Source of the DNA: an uncultured bacterium
Lineage (GTDB): Bacteria > Verrucomicrobiota > Kiritimatiellia > RFP12 > UBA1067
Reading direction: 5' to 3'
NCBI GenBank assembly: GCA_946401765.1
Contig: CAMIVJ010000131.1
Span: forward strand, 1 to 7,295
DNA: 7,295 nt
The notes beneath the pieces were generated by a model that worked only from the letters and a program-made list of their open reading frames with translations, was not told the origin of the DNA and did not search any database. A program made the translations under genes and the position numbers. Positions 1-6,332 of the stretch are shown here, one piece after another. How positions within the stretch are numbered: the stretch's first letter is position 1; every line of letters begins with the position of its first letter.

Positions 1-377
1 ATTGTGAACTGCCCCACCAGAAACACCGTGCGGATGGTGGATATGCGCTCGTAGTGAAGGTCCACCTCGCTGCCGGTTATACCCATCTGGTAGGCCGGCA
101 CTCCGTTCAATATCTGCAAGCCGCCATATCTCACAACACCTGAACAGTCGCCGCTTGTCTGGTTTCTGGTCATGTACGCGACGGCGTCGCCGTATGTCGC
201 CTTGCCTGCGCCCTTGTTGATCCATTTCGTCACGCCGAGCTCGTTGAACTCGAAGTTCGCGGGCGACGCGGCGTCCAGCCACATCGCGGACTCGCCCAGG
301 AGCGAATCGACATCTACATCGGCGGAAGCCGCAAACCCGGCCACCGCAAACAGCAGGCCAACCATGATTTTCTTCAT
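1..377 (-). CDS. Secreted protein with LamG-like N-terminus, partial (C-terminus outside window)
   Basis: The first 125 residues are visible and the gene runs off the left edge. Residues 1-19 form a clear Sec signal peptide: KK near the start, a hydrophobic core GLLFAVAGFAA, and a likely cleavage after ASA, before Asp20. The mature protein opens with an MWLDAASP motif (about residues 32-39), then KWINKG and a stretch ending RTVFLVGQF. This resembles the start of concanavalin A/LamG-like jelly-roll domains in large secreted proteins of the Kiritimatiellota and Verrucomicrobiota; that match is from memory, not a search. The ATG at 377 is well supported by AGGAG 8 nt upstream (complement of 386-390) and by the signal peptide starting directly there. 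The product is probably exported or surface-exposed. Its ligand and any C-terminal anchor cannot be seen. It is transcribed divergently from the glycosyltransferase pair. Confidence 0.8.
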   Translation of the reverse strand, partial: MKKIMVGLLFAVAGFAASADVDVDSLLGESAMWLDAASPANFEFNELGVTKWINKGAGKATYGDAVAYMTRNQTSGDCSGVVRYGGLQILNGVPAYQMGITGSEVDLHYERISTIRTVFLVGQFT

Positions 378-432
378 GACAGATTCTCCTCTTTTATGAA
401 AAATCACTCAGCAAAACAATCACACTGTAATT

Positions 433-462
433 ATTTTACCACAATTCCGGATTCTGGCGCAA
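433..462 (-). promoter_or_regulatory. Candidate promoter of the secreted-protein gene
   Basis: On the minus strand, TTGCGC (complement of 457-462) is followed after 18 nt by TAAAAT (complement of 433-438). A TG one base before the -10 makes it an extended -10 element (TGGTAAAAT). The predicted transcription start near 426 gives a leader of about 48 nt containing the AGGAG ribosome site. The 12-mer TTGTGGTAAAAT is almost identical to the one in front of the response regulator at 2218-2229. This is inferred from sequence only. Confidence 0.5.
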
Positions 463-543
463 TGGGAAATTTTCGCCATGAAACGACAAATGGCGGCAGA
501 TGGTCAAATGGCCATCTTCAGGTGAAGTGTCTACCATGTCGCT

Positions 544-547
544 GGAG
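544..547 (+). promoter_or_regulatory. Ribosome binding site fixing the glycosyltransferase start
   Basis: GGAG lies 7 nt before the ATG at 555 and 13 nt before the in-frame ATG at 561. It favours 555 as the start. The far-upstream in-frame ATG at 396 has no Shine-Dalgarno sequence. Confidence 0.65.
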
Positions 548-554
548 TAAACTA

Positions 555-1418
555 ATGGACATGAATACAGCACCATCCAGCGTCACGCAATCCACGTCCG
601 CTCCGCGCGCCGCGCTTTCCGTGGGCGTACTGAGCTACCGCGCGCCCGAAACGCTTGCGCGGACAATGGAATCGTACAGAGAAGGCGGACTCGCAGAGTG
701 TGCGGACGAATGCTGCGTGTTCTTCAATGCGATGACGCACGCCGACGAGGAGCAATGCGCGCGCTATGGATGGCGCTGCGCTGGATCGCCCGAGAATCTT
801 GGGCTGCTCGGCGGCATGGACGCGCTTGCGCGTACATTGACTGGCGACTACCTGCTGATGCTGCAGAACGACTGTCCGCTCGTCGCGGACGCCCCCTTCA
901 CGCACCGCTACCTTGCGGAGGCGACCGCGCTTCTTGCCTCCGGGCAGGCGGACATCGTTCGCTGCCGGTCGCGCGCGCATCCCGGCCAGGGCTTCGCCGA
1001 CGGCAAGAAGTTCGCCCGCTACTACGGCGCCGGATTGCGCCCCGCACTGCGGCGCCTGCTGCGTCCGTTGAAGGCACGCCGCGTGATCGGACGCGCCCCC
1101 TACGCCATCGCCGACGCCGAACGGCGCTTCCCCGCCTACATCGAACGCAAAGGCGACTTCCTCATAGTCGATTCGTCCGTCATCAACTTCACCGACCAGC
1201 CGTTTCTCATCTCGCGTCCGCTCATGCTGCGCCTGCTCGACTGGGCGAAGGCACATCCGAAAAAACGGACGCTCAACGGATTCCAGGTGATGGAAATCAA
1301 CCTCAACTCCCGCTGGTGGCGCGCGCAGCACTTCAAGATCGCCGTCGGCGAGGGCATTTTCACGCACGCCCGGCTCGACGGCGGCTTCCGCGCGGCGGCC
1401 AGGCGTTCAAAAGCGTAA
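555..1418 (+). CDS. GT2-like glycosyltransferase
   Basis: Predicted 287-residue cytoplasmic glycosyltransferase with a GT-A (family 2-like) fold. A beta strand, ALSVGVLSYRAP (residues 20-31), is followed by the typical SPENLGLLGGMDALA segment (78-92) that lies near the nucleotide-sugar site. Next comes DYLLMLQNDCPLV (98-110), where QND occupies the place of the usual DXD metal motif. A His near the C-terminus (GIFTHARLDG, His271) is where many GT-A enzymes place a late metal or phosphate ligand. The middle (about 160-200) is rich in Arg and Lys and may sit against membrane or a charged acceptor. No transmembrane segment or signal peptide is seen. The reading frame is open upstream to 396, but residues before 555 are unlike protein sequence of this type. 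The next gene follows 10 bp downstream, so the two are probably one operon, perhaps modifying a cell-surface glycan. Donor and acceptor cannot be told from sequence. Confidence 0.82.
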   Translation: MDMNTAPSSVTQSTSAPRAALSVGVLSYRAPETLARTMESYREGGLAECADECCVFFNAMTHADEEQCARYGWRCAGSPENLGLLGGMDALARTLTGDYLLMLQNDCPLVADAPFTHRYLAEATALLASGQADIVRCRSRAHPGQGFADGKKFARYYGAGLRPALRRLLRPLKARRVIGRAPYAIADAERRFPAYIERKGDFLIVDSSVINFTDQPFLISRPLMLRLLDWAKAHPKKRTLNGFQVMEINLNSRWWRAQHFKIAVGEGIFTHARLDGGFRAAARRSKA

Positions 1419-1428
1419 AGGAGCAACC

Positions 1429-2223
1429 ATGGTCAACGTCGTCTGCATAAAATACGGACGCTACTACGGAGCATTCTACGTCAACCGCCTCTACGCCGGC
1501 GTCAGGAAGCATCTCTCGCGCCCGTTCAGGTTCGTGTGCGTCACGAACGACGCCACGGGCATACGCCCCGAGGTGGAATGCGTGCCGTTCGCCGAGAACC
1601 CTGGCGTGCCCGGACGGAAATGGCCGAACATATTCTCGAAGCTAACGCTCTTCAAGGACGGCTTCGCCGACCTTTCAGGGCCTACGCTCTGCCTTGACAT
1701 CGACGTGCTGATCACAGGCCCCCTCGACAAGTTCTTCGACTACAAGCCCGGCGACTTCTGCATCATCCGCAACTGGGTCGAATTCTACAAGCGGATCTTC
1801 CGCAGGGCGCCCCTCATCGGCAACTCGTCCTGCTTCCGCTTCGACGCCGGCCGATCAAACGCCGTATACGAGTTCTTCCTGCGCGAGAAAGACGATCCAA
1901 TGAAGGCCAATCTCTTTACCAAGGGATCGCAGAAGCTCCAGACGCGCGCCATGCTCCACGCTGGCAAGGTCAGCTGGTGGCCACGCGGATGGGTCGCCTC
2001 ATTCAAGCGGCAGTGCATCCCGCCCTTCCCGCTGAACAAGTTCATCGCGCCGCGCCAGCCGAAGGACGCTTCCGTGATCGCCTTCCACGGCCATCCAGAC
2101 ATCCCCGAGGCACGTTCCGGATACCTGTTCCGCGACATAAAGGGCGAGCGCGTGCCGGTAAAGAGCCATCTCACATGTCTTCCTACGCCGTGGATTGACT
2201 CGCTATGGCACGACCAGTTGTGA
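1429..2223 (+). CDS. DXD-containing GT-A glycosyltransferase
   Basis: Predicted 264-residue soluble glycosyltransferase, unrelated in detail to its upstream neighbour. It opens with VVCIKYGRYYGAFYVNRLYA (4-23), a form seen in GT-A enzymes from capsule and lipopolysaccharide loci, with FRFVCVTND (33-41) in the next strand. The DXD metal-binding motif is clear in LCLDIDVLI (87-95; Asp90 and Asp92). Later come GNSSCFRF (131-138), usual for the acceptor-side loop, and FHGHPD (219-224) near the C-terminus, where GT8-like enzymes carry a metal-binding His. The start at 1429 is supported by AAAGGAG (1417-1423), which overlaps the stop codon of the preceding gene, so translational coupling is likely. 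Its TGA stop at 2221-2223 lies inside a promoter-like element for the response regulator. It probably adds one sugar to a surface glycan together with its neighbour. The family placement is by motif only. Confidence 0.85.
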   Translation: MVNVVCIKYGRYYGAFYVNRLYAGVRKHLSRPFRFVCVTNDATGIRPEVECVPFAENPGVPGRKWPNIFSKLTLFKDGFADLSGPTLCLDIDVLITGPLDKFFDYKPGDFCIIRNWVEFYKRIFRRAPLIGNSSCFRFDAGRSNAVYEFFLREKDDPMKANLFTKGSQKLQTRAMLHAGKVSWWPRGWVASFKRQCIPPFPLNKFIAPRQPKDASVIAFHGHPDIPEARSGYLFRDIKGERVPVKSHLTCLPTPWIDSLWHDQL

Positions 2224-2229
2224 TAAAAT
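2218..2229 (+). promoter_or_regulatory. Extended -10 promoter for the two-component system
   Basis: TTGTGATAAAAT overlaps the TGA stop of the second glycosyltransferase. TAAAAT (2224-2229) preceded by TGA makes an extended -10 (TGnTAAAAT). No good -35 hexamer lies 16-18 nt upstream; TTGACT at 2195-2200 is 23 nt away, which is too far. A start near 2236 would leave a leader of only about 10 nt before the ATG at 2246. The 12-mer differs by one base from the element in front of the secreted-protein gene. Confidence 0.5.
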
Positions 2230-2245
2230 ATACCACTGCAACGCC

Positions 2246-2914
2246 ATGAACATTCTCATCATAGAAGACGACACGGCGACGGCCGAATTCGTTGCCGGCG
2301 CGTTCAAGCAGGTCGGCTACGCCACGATGCACGTCGCGGACGGCGAAGCCGGCCTGGCCGCCGCGCTGCACGGTCCATACGACGCGGCAGTGGTGGACAT
2401 CATGCTGCCGCGCCTCGACGGGCTGGAGATTATCCGCCGCGTGCGGGCGGCCGGTCGCGCCCTCCCGATCATAGTGCTCTCAGCGCGTGGGAGCGTGGAC
2501 GCGAAGATCCGCGGCCTCGAGGCAGGCGGAGACGACTATCTGGCAAAGCCCTTCTCCGTGGCGGAGCTTGTCGCGCGAGTGCAGGCGCTTCTGCGCCGTG
2601 CAAGCCGCGCGGAGGAGTCTACCATCCTCAAGGTGGAGGACCTTGTGATGGATCTCGTGACGCACCGCGTGACGCGCGCGGGCGAGCCAATCGACCTCCA
2701 GCCCCTAGAGTACCAGCTGCTTGAATACCTGATGCGCAACAGGGGACGCGTCGTCACGCGCAACACGATCCTCGACCGCGTCTGGAACTACAGCTTCGAC
2801 CCGCACACTAACGTGGTGGAGTCGCGCGTCTACCACCTCCGGGAGAAGATAGACCGCCGCTTCGAACGCAAGCTCATCCGCACCGTGAGGGGATTCGGCT
2901 ATGTCCTCGGCTAG
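2246..2914 (+). CDS. OmpR/CopR-type two-component response regulator
   Basis: Predicted 222-residue transcription factor. The receiver domain (about 1-115) has every key residue: acidic pair Glu7/Asp8/Asp9 in LIIEDD, phospho-acceptor Asp51 in VVDIMLPRLDG, Ser79 in IIVLSARG and Lys101 in YLAKPFS. A winged-helix DNA-binding domain follows (about 126-220) with NVVESRVYHLREKID as the recognition region and RTVRGFGYVL at the end, as in the OmpR/PhoB family. The linker and the RVWNYSFDPHTNVV segment are closest in style to the CopR/CusR/CzcR subgroup, but that does not prove a metal signal. The ATG at 2246 is chosen because the receiver fold begins there; an in-frame TTG at 2195 would add an unrelated 17-residue tail. 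There is no Shine-Dalgarno sequence before the ATG. The kinase gene overlaps its 3' end, so this pair is a cognate system. Confidence 0.93.
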   Translation: MNILIIEDDTATAEFVAGAFKQVGYATMHVADGEAGLAAALHGPYDAAVVDIMLPRLDGLEIIRRVRAAGRALPIIVLSARGSVDAKIRGLEAGGDDYLAKPFSVAELVARVQALLRRASRAEESTILKVEDLVMDLVTHRVTRAGEPIDLQPLEYQLLEYLMRNRGRVVTRNTILDRVWNYSFDPHTNVVESRVYHLREKIDRRFERKLIRTVRGFGYVLG

Positions 2915-4298
2915 AAAAGCCCCCTCGCTGCGCCGGCACATCGTCGCCGTGTCGCTCTCCGCCGGCGCGCTCCTGTTCCTGCTCACGGGAGGGCTGATCC
3001 TCTTCGTCTCTTGGTCGTTCATGAAGTCCGAATACGAGGGTTTCCTCGCGCGAAGCACATCCGACCTCGTGGGGGAATACGCAGAGTCAAAGGGCGACCT
3101 GAAGCAAATGCGCCACTTCTTCGACGAGGACGTCGAGGAGCACGGCGCAGACCGCATCTTCCTGCTGCTCACCGACCCTGCCGGCAAGGAAGCGCTCAAC
3201 GCCTGTGCGGACAAGACGATCCTCCACACCATGCTCTCTCGCGCGCAGAGGAACCTTCCCGCCTACCGCATCAGCAAGGAAAGCGCCCTGCCCCATCACC
3301 ATCGAATCGTACTGCGCGTGAAGACCACGGTTCTGCCAGACGGCTTCAAGCTCTCCATCGGCCACAACGTCACGGACGACGAGCAGTACCTCCTCTTTCT
3401 CGCCATCACTCTCGGCGGCGCTTTTCTGCTGTCGCTTCTGCTCGGCGGCTGGGCGGCGGACTGGCTGGCGCGGCGATTCGTCCGATCGCTGCAGAACGTC
3501 TCTGACGCCGCAGACAGGATCAGGGCCGGCGAATGGTCTACCCGCGTCACGCCCTCCCACGAAAGCCGAGAGCTCGTGCTGCTGGAAGACGCCTTCAACA
3601 CGATGTGCGACCAGAACGAGAAGACACTCACCGAGCTGAAGACTCTCACCGACGACATCGCGCACGACCTGCGCACGCCGCTCACGCGCCTGCGCACTGC
3701 GGCCGAGTTCGCCGCGATGGGCGGCGAGCTGAACCGCCCGCTTCCCGAGATGCTGTTCGAGCAGTCATCCGACATGCTGGAGCTGATCAACACCATGTTG
3801 GAGATTTCGCAGACGGGCTGCAAGCTCGACCGCACGCCGCGCGAGGACATCGACCTGTGCGCTTTCCTGCGCGAAACGGTAGAACTCTATGCGACGGTGC
3901 TTGACGACCAGAAGCTCGCCGTGAACCTCGACCTGCCAAAGGAGAGCGTCGTCTTCTCAGGGCACCGCGGACGCCTCCAGCGGCTTCTCGGCAACCTCCT
4001 CGACAACGCGATCAAGTTCACGCCCAACGGCGGCGTTATCACACTTTCGCTGGTGCGTACGGCCTCCTCCATCGTTTTACGCGTCTCCGACACAGGCTGC
4101 GGCATAGCACCCGAGGAGATTCCGCACATCTTCCGCAGATTCTGGCGGTCAGACTCCAGCCGCTCCCTGCCGGGCAATGGCCTCGGCCTCGCCCTTGCCA
4201 AGGCGATAGTCACCTCGTATGCCGGCACGATCACATGCGAGTCGTCGCTCGGCAAGGGCACAACGTTCACTATCACCATTCCAGGCGATGTGAGCTAG
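2901..4298 (+). CDS. HAMP-domain sensor histidine kinase
   Basis: Predicted 465-residue inner-membrane kinase that should phosphorylate the upstream regulator. TM1 spans about 13-38 and TM2 about 162-185; between them is a periplasmic sensor of about 120 residues. HAMP follows (about 186-238). The DHp helix carries the phospho-acceptor His255 in DDIAHDLRTPLTRLR. The ATPase domain has an N box (LLGNLLDNAIKF, 362-373), G1 (DTGCG, 397-401), an F box (FRRFW, 411-415) and G2 (GNGLGL, 425-430), so it looks fully active. The sensor contains a His triplet, PHHHR (131-135), that could bind metal or sense pH. The ATG at 2901 overlaps the regulator by 14 bp and has GAGGGGA (2887-2893) 7 nt upstream, suggesting translational coupling. 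The length is normal for this class. No obvious target such as an efflux pump is adjacent, so the signal is unknown. Confidence 0.93.
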   Translation: MSSARKAPSLRRHIVAVSLSAGALLFLLTGGLILFVSWSFMKSEYEGFLARSTSDLVGEYAESKGDLKQMRHFFDEDVEEHGADRIFLLLTDPAGKEALNACADKTILHTMLSRAQRNLPAYRISKESALPHHHRIVLRVKTTVLPDGFKLSIGHNVTDDEQYLLFLAITLGGAFLLSLLLGGWAADWLARRFVRSLQNVSDAADRIRAGEWSTRVTPSHESRELVLLEDAFNTMCDQNEKTLTELKTLTDDIAHDLRTPLTRLRTAAEFAAMGGELNRPLPEMLFEQSSDMLELINTMLEISQTGCKLDRTPREDIDLCAFLRETVELYATVLDDQKLAVNLDLPKESVVFSGHRGRLQRLLGNLLDNAIKFTPNGGVITLSLVRTASSIVLRVSDTGCGIAPEEIPHIFRRFWRSDSSRSLPGNGLGLALAKAIVTSYAGTITCESSLGKGTTFTITIPGDVS

Positions 4299-4306
4299 CT
4301 TGACGT

Positions 4307-4330
4307 CGAACGCCCTAGGGGCGATATTCG
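4307..4330. terminator. Hairpin between convergent genes, possible bidirectional terminator
   Basis: In the 33-bp gap between the kinase and uxaC, CGAACGCCC (4307-4315) can pair with GGGCG (4319-4323) and, across an ATA bulge, TTCG (4327-4330), with a TAG loop. The inner five G-C pairs are perfect. Neither strand has a T-tract after the stem, so it is not a classic intrinsic terminator. Its position between converging operons is the main support. Confidence 0.35.
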
Positions 4331-4331
4331 G

Positions 4332-5735
4332 TCAGCGGGCGCCGAAGAAGTAGCGGTTGGCGTTGTTGTAGGATATGTCGGCCACTATGCCGCCCACCCA
4401 CGGGATGTCGTGGGGAATCTCGCCGCGGGCCATCTCCTCGCCAAGCTTCGCGCAGAGGATGCGACGGAAGTACTCGTGACGGGTGTAGCTGAGGAAGCTG
4501 CGCGAGTCTGTGAGCATGCCCACGAAGTTGCCGAGGCAGCCGAGAGCCGAGAGCGCCTCGATCTGCTTCTTCATGCCGTCCTTCTGATCGAGGAACCACC
4601 ATGCCGCGCCGAGCTGGATCTTGCCGCGGTCGGGTCCCTTCTGGAAGCTGCCCATGAGGGTGGCGAGCATCTCGTTGTCCTTCGGGTTGAGGGAGTAGAG
4701 GATCGTGCGCGGCAGAGCGTCCTCGAGCTCGAGGCGGTCGAAGAGGCGCGCTAGCGACTCAGCCACGTTCCACTCGCCGATGCAGTCGAAGCCAGTATCT
4801 GGACCAAGAAGGCGCATCATGCGCGTGTTGGCGTTCCGGAGGCAGCTGTAGTGCAGCTGCGTGGTCCAGTTGGCGCGCGCGTCGGCGCGCAGGCCCTCGT
4901 AGAGCCATGCGCTCTTGAACTTGAGCGCCTCGGCGGGCGTGGCCGCGCCGCCTTCGCGCACCTTCTTGAAGATCGCCTTGATCTCCGCCGTCGTGTAGGG
5001 AGCGGCGAAGATCTCGGTGATGCCGTAGTCGGAGAGCACGCAGCCGCAGCTCTCGAAGAAGGCATGGCGGCGGTCCATCGCGTCGAGGAAGTCGTCCCAC
5101 GTCTTCACGGGCGAACCGGCAGCGGCGGCAAGGCGGTCCATCCAGTCGTTCCATGCGGGAGCGTCCTCGATCTTGCTCGCCTTGTCGCTGCGCCATGCGG
5201 GAAGCACCTTCACGGAGAAGCCGCTGTCGGCGATCGCCTTGTGGTGCTCAAGGGAGTCCACAGGGTCGTCGGTGGTGCACACCACCTTCACGTTCGAGCG
5301 CGTCATGAGCCCCCGGGCTGAGAAGCCCGGCTCGACCATCCGGGCGTTGCAGCGCTCCCATATCGACTCCGCGGTGGCGCGCGAAAGGCGCTCCTCCACC
5401 CCGAAGTAGCGTGCAAGCTCCAGATGGCTCCAGTCGAAGAGCGGGTTCTTGAGCAGCACCTCCATCGTCTCGGCGAACTTTACGAACTTGTCGTGCCAGC
5501 TGGCGTCGCCTGTGATGAACTTCTCGTCTATGCCGTTCGAGCGCATCTGCCGCCACTTGTAGTGGTCACCGCCGAGCCAAACCTGGGCGATGTTCTCCCA
5601 GCGCTTGTCCTGGGCGATCTCCGCGGGGGGCAGATGGCAGTGGTAGTCGATTATGGGCATCTTCTCGGCGTAGCCGTGGAACAGCTCCTTCGCCTCGTCG
5701 GTCGTGAGCAGGAAGTCATCGTTGATGAAGGCCAT
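4332..5735 (-). CDS. uxaC: Uronate (glucuronate) isomerase
   Basis: Predicted 467-residue cytoplasmic enzyme (EC 5.3.1.12) that converts D-glucuronate to D-fructuronate and D-galacturonate to D-tagaturonate, the first step of the hexuronate isomerase pathway. The length equals the usual 465-475 of the family, and the sequence matches UxaC of the amidohydrolase superfamily throughout. The metal-binding HxH is in IDYHCHLPP (His32, His34). The family's CTTDDPVDSLEHHKAI segment is at 153-168. The active-site Asp410 lies in GMLTDSRSFLSYTRHEYFRR (406-425), and the usual WVGGIVADISYNNANRYF tail closes the protein. The ATG at 5735 has AGGAG (complement of 5742-5746) with a 6-nt spacer. It is the last gene of a three-gene minus-strand run, 27 bp after the cysteine-rich protein. 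No fructuronate or tagaturonate reductase, nor a dehydratase, is in view. Pathway genes further on are not visible. Confidence 0.97.
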   Translation of the reverse strand: MAFINDDFLLTTDEAKELFHGYAEKMPIIDYHCHLPPAEIAQDKRWENIAQVWLGGDHYKWRQMRSNGIDEKFITGDASWHDKFVKFAETMEVLLKNPLFDWSHLELARYFGVEERLSRATAESIWERCNARMVEPGFSARGLMTRSNVKVVCTTDDPVDSLEHHKAIADSGFSVKVLPAWRSDKASKIEDAPAWNDWMDRLAAAAGSPVKTWDDFLDAMDRRHAFFESCGCVLSDYGITEIFAAPYTTAEIKAIFKKVREGGAATPAEALKFKSAWLYEGLRADARANWTTQLHYSCLRNANTRMMRLLGPDTGFDCIGEWNVAESLARLFDRLELEDALPRTILYSLNPKDNEMLATLMGSFQKGPDRGKIQLGAAWWFLDQKDGMKKQIEALSALGCLGNFVGMLTDSRSFLSYTRHEYFRRILCAKLGEEMARGEIPHDIPWVGGIVADISYNNANRYFFGAR

Positions 5736-5762
5736 TTCGCTCTCCTATCCGCATTTAGGGTC

Positions 5763-6305
5763 TTAGACCATGTCGGCGACGACCCAGTCGATGTACGCCT
5801 TGACGTTTTCGGAGACGGCGCACTCCTTGAGCTTGCTCACGTCTCCCTTGCGGCACTTGCAGCCGCACCAGCGGAGCTGGTCGAGCATGAACGTCTGCAC
5901 GTACTCGTCCTTCGTCTTGCGGAAGGCGTCCATCAGCGCGAAGTTCCATATCTTGCGCTGGCAGGGCGCCGCGCCGGGCGTGGAGCAGCGCTTCTGGCAG
6001 CCGTCGGCACGGCCGATCACGGCCTCCATGACGTACTGCGAGACGGCGCCGATCACGGTGAGGTCGAGCGGATCGCTAGTGTACGCGCCCTTGACGCGGG
6101 CGAGGAGCGCCTCGGCGCTCGCGGCGTCCCACACGTGCGAGGCGAGCGCCTTGGGCGTGGTGGCCGCGGCGATCGCGGTGTTGTTGGCGTTCTGCCACTC
6201 GACGGCCGAGGGGTTGCCGGCCTTCTTCGCCATCGCCGCGCCGTAATCGGCGTTCGGGTTCGGATCGACGTAGGGCTTGGCGGGCTTCTTGTTGTCGTTT
6301 GCCAT
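5763..6305 (-). CDS. Cysteine-rich protein of unknown function (180 aa)
   Basis: I do not recognise this family. The protein has a charged, Pro/Asn-rich start (MANDNKKPAKPYVDPNPNAD) with no signal peptide or transmembrane segment, then a mostly helical body. All seven cysteines are in the C-terminal half: Cys103, Cys107 and Cys115 (C-x3-C-x7-C), Cys147, Cys149 and Cys151 (C-x-C-x-C), and Cys162. Such clustering suggests a bound metal such as zinc or an iron-sulfur cluster, or a redox role. That is inference. AAAGGA (complement of 6314-6319) lies 8 nt before the ATG at 6305. It sits 27 bp after the oxidoreductase and 27 bp before uxaC, on the same strand, so co-transcription is likely. An accessory, regulatory or electron-transfer role in sugar-acid use is possible. 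The gene has an intact frame, high GC like its neighbours, and a TAA stop. Confidence is high that it is a gene and nil on function. Confidence 0.85.
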   Translation of the reverse strand: MANDNKKPAKPYVDPNPNADYGAAMAKKAGNPSAVEWQNANNTAIAAATTPKALASHVWDAASAEALLARVKGAYTSDPLDLTVIGAVSQYVMEAVIGRADGCQKRCSTPGAAPCQRKIWNFALMDAFRKTKDEYVQTFMLDQLRWCGCKCRKGDVSKLKECAVSENVKAYIDWVVADMV

Positions 6306-6332
6306 TTCAGAAATCCTTTCCTTTGAGGGCTA

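Larger units (their letters stand above)
378..554. other. Divergent intergenic region with inverted-repeat cluster
   Basis: This 177-bp region separates two divergent genes. Its left half (about 385-450) is much more AT-rich than the rest of the window and holds the minus-strand promoter. A GTAA-5-TTAC inverted repeat (427-439) overlaps that -10 element. The right half (455-516) packs several copies of TGGC/GCCA in both orientations. CGCCAT (474-479) pairs with ATGGCG (490-495) over a 10-nt loop. TGGCG (455-459) could pair instead with CGCCA (474-478). GATGG (499-503) pairs with CCATC (512-516), overlapping the palindrome ATGGCCAT (508-515). No convincing plus-strand promoter was found. The repeats could be operator half-sites or leader-RNA structure upstream of the first glycosyltransferase. 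Confidence 0.4.

Noticed and set aside
396..554. Upstream extension of the first glycosyltransferase to the ATG at 396
   Set aside because: The 53 extra residues cover the promoter-like, repeat-rich region, have no Shine-Dalgarno sequence and do not resemble a glycosyltransferase N-terminus. The ATG at 555 has GGAG at 7 nt.
552..1367. 271-residue minus-strand open frame opposite the first glycosyltransferase
   Set aside because: It mirrors a well-supported gene, has Arg/Val/Gly-heavy composition and no domain.
2195..2229. TTGACT as a -35 box for the response regulator promoter
   Set aside because: The spacer to TAAAAT is 23 nt, far from the usual 16-18.
2195..2245. TTG start at 2195 for the response regulator
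   Set aside because: It would overlap the second glycosyltransferase and add 17 residues before the canonical MNILIIEDD start of the receiver domain.
3087..3850. Long minus-strand open frames opposite the histidine kinase (3087-3665 and 3296-3850)
   Set aside because: They lie wholly inside the kinase gene, whose catalytic motifs are all intact, and show no domain of their own.
5424..6326. 300-residue plus-strand open frame opposite uxaC and the cysteine-rich gene
   Set aside because: It spans two genes and the gap between them, is dominated by Leu, Val, Arg and Gly runs typical of antisense frames in GC-rich DNA, and has no recognisable domain.
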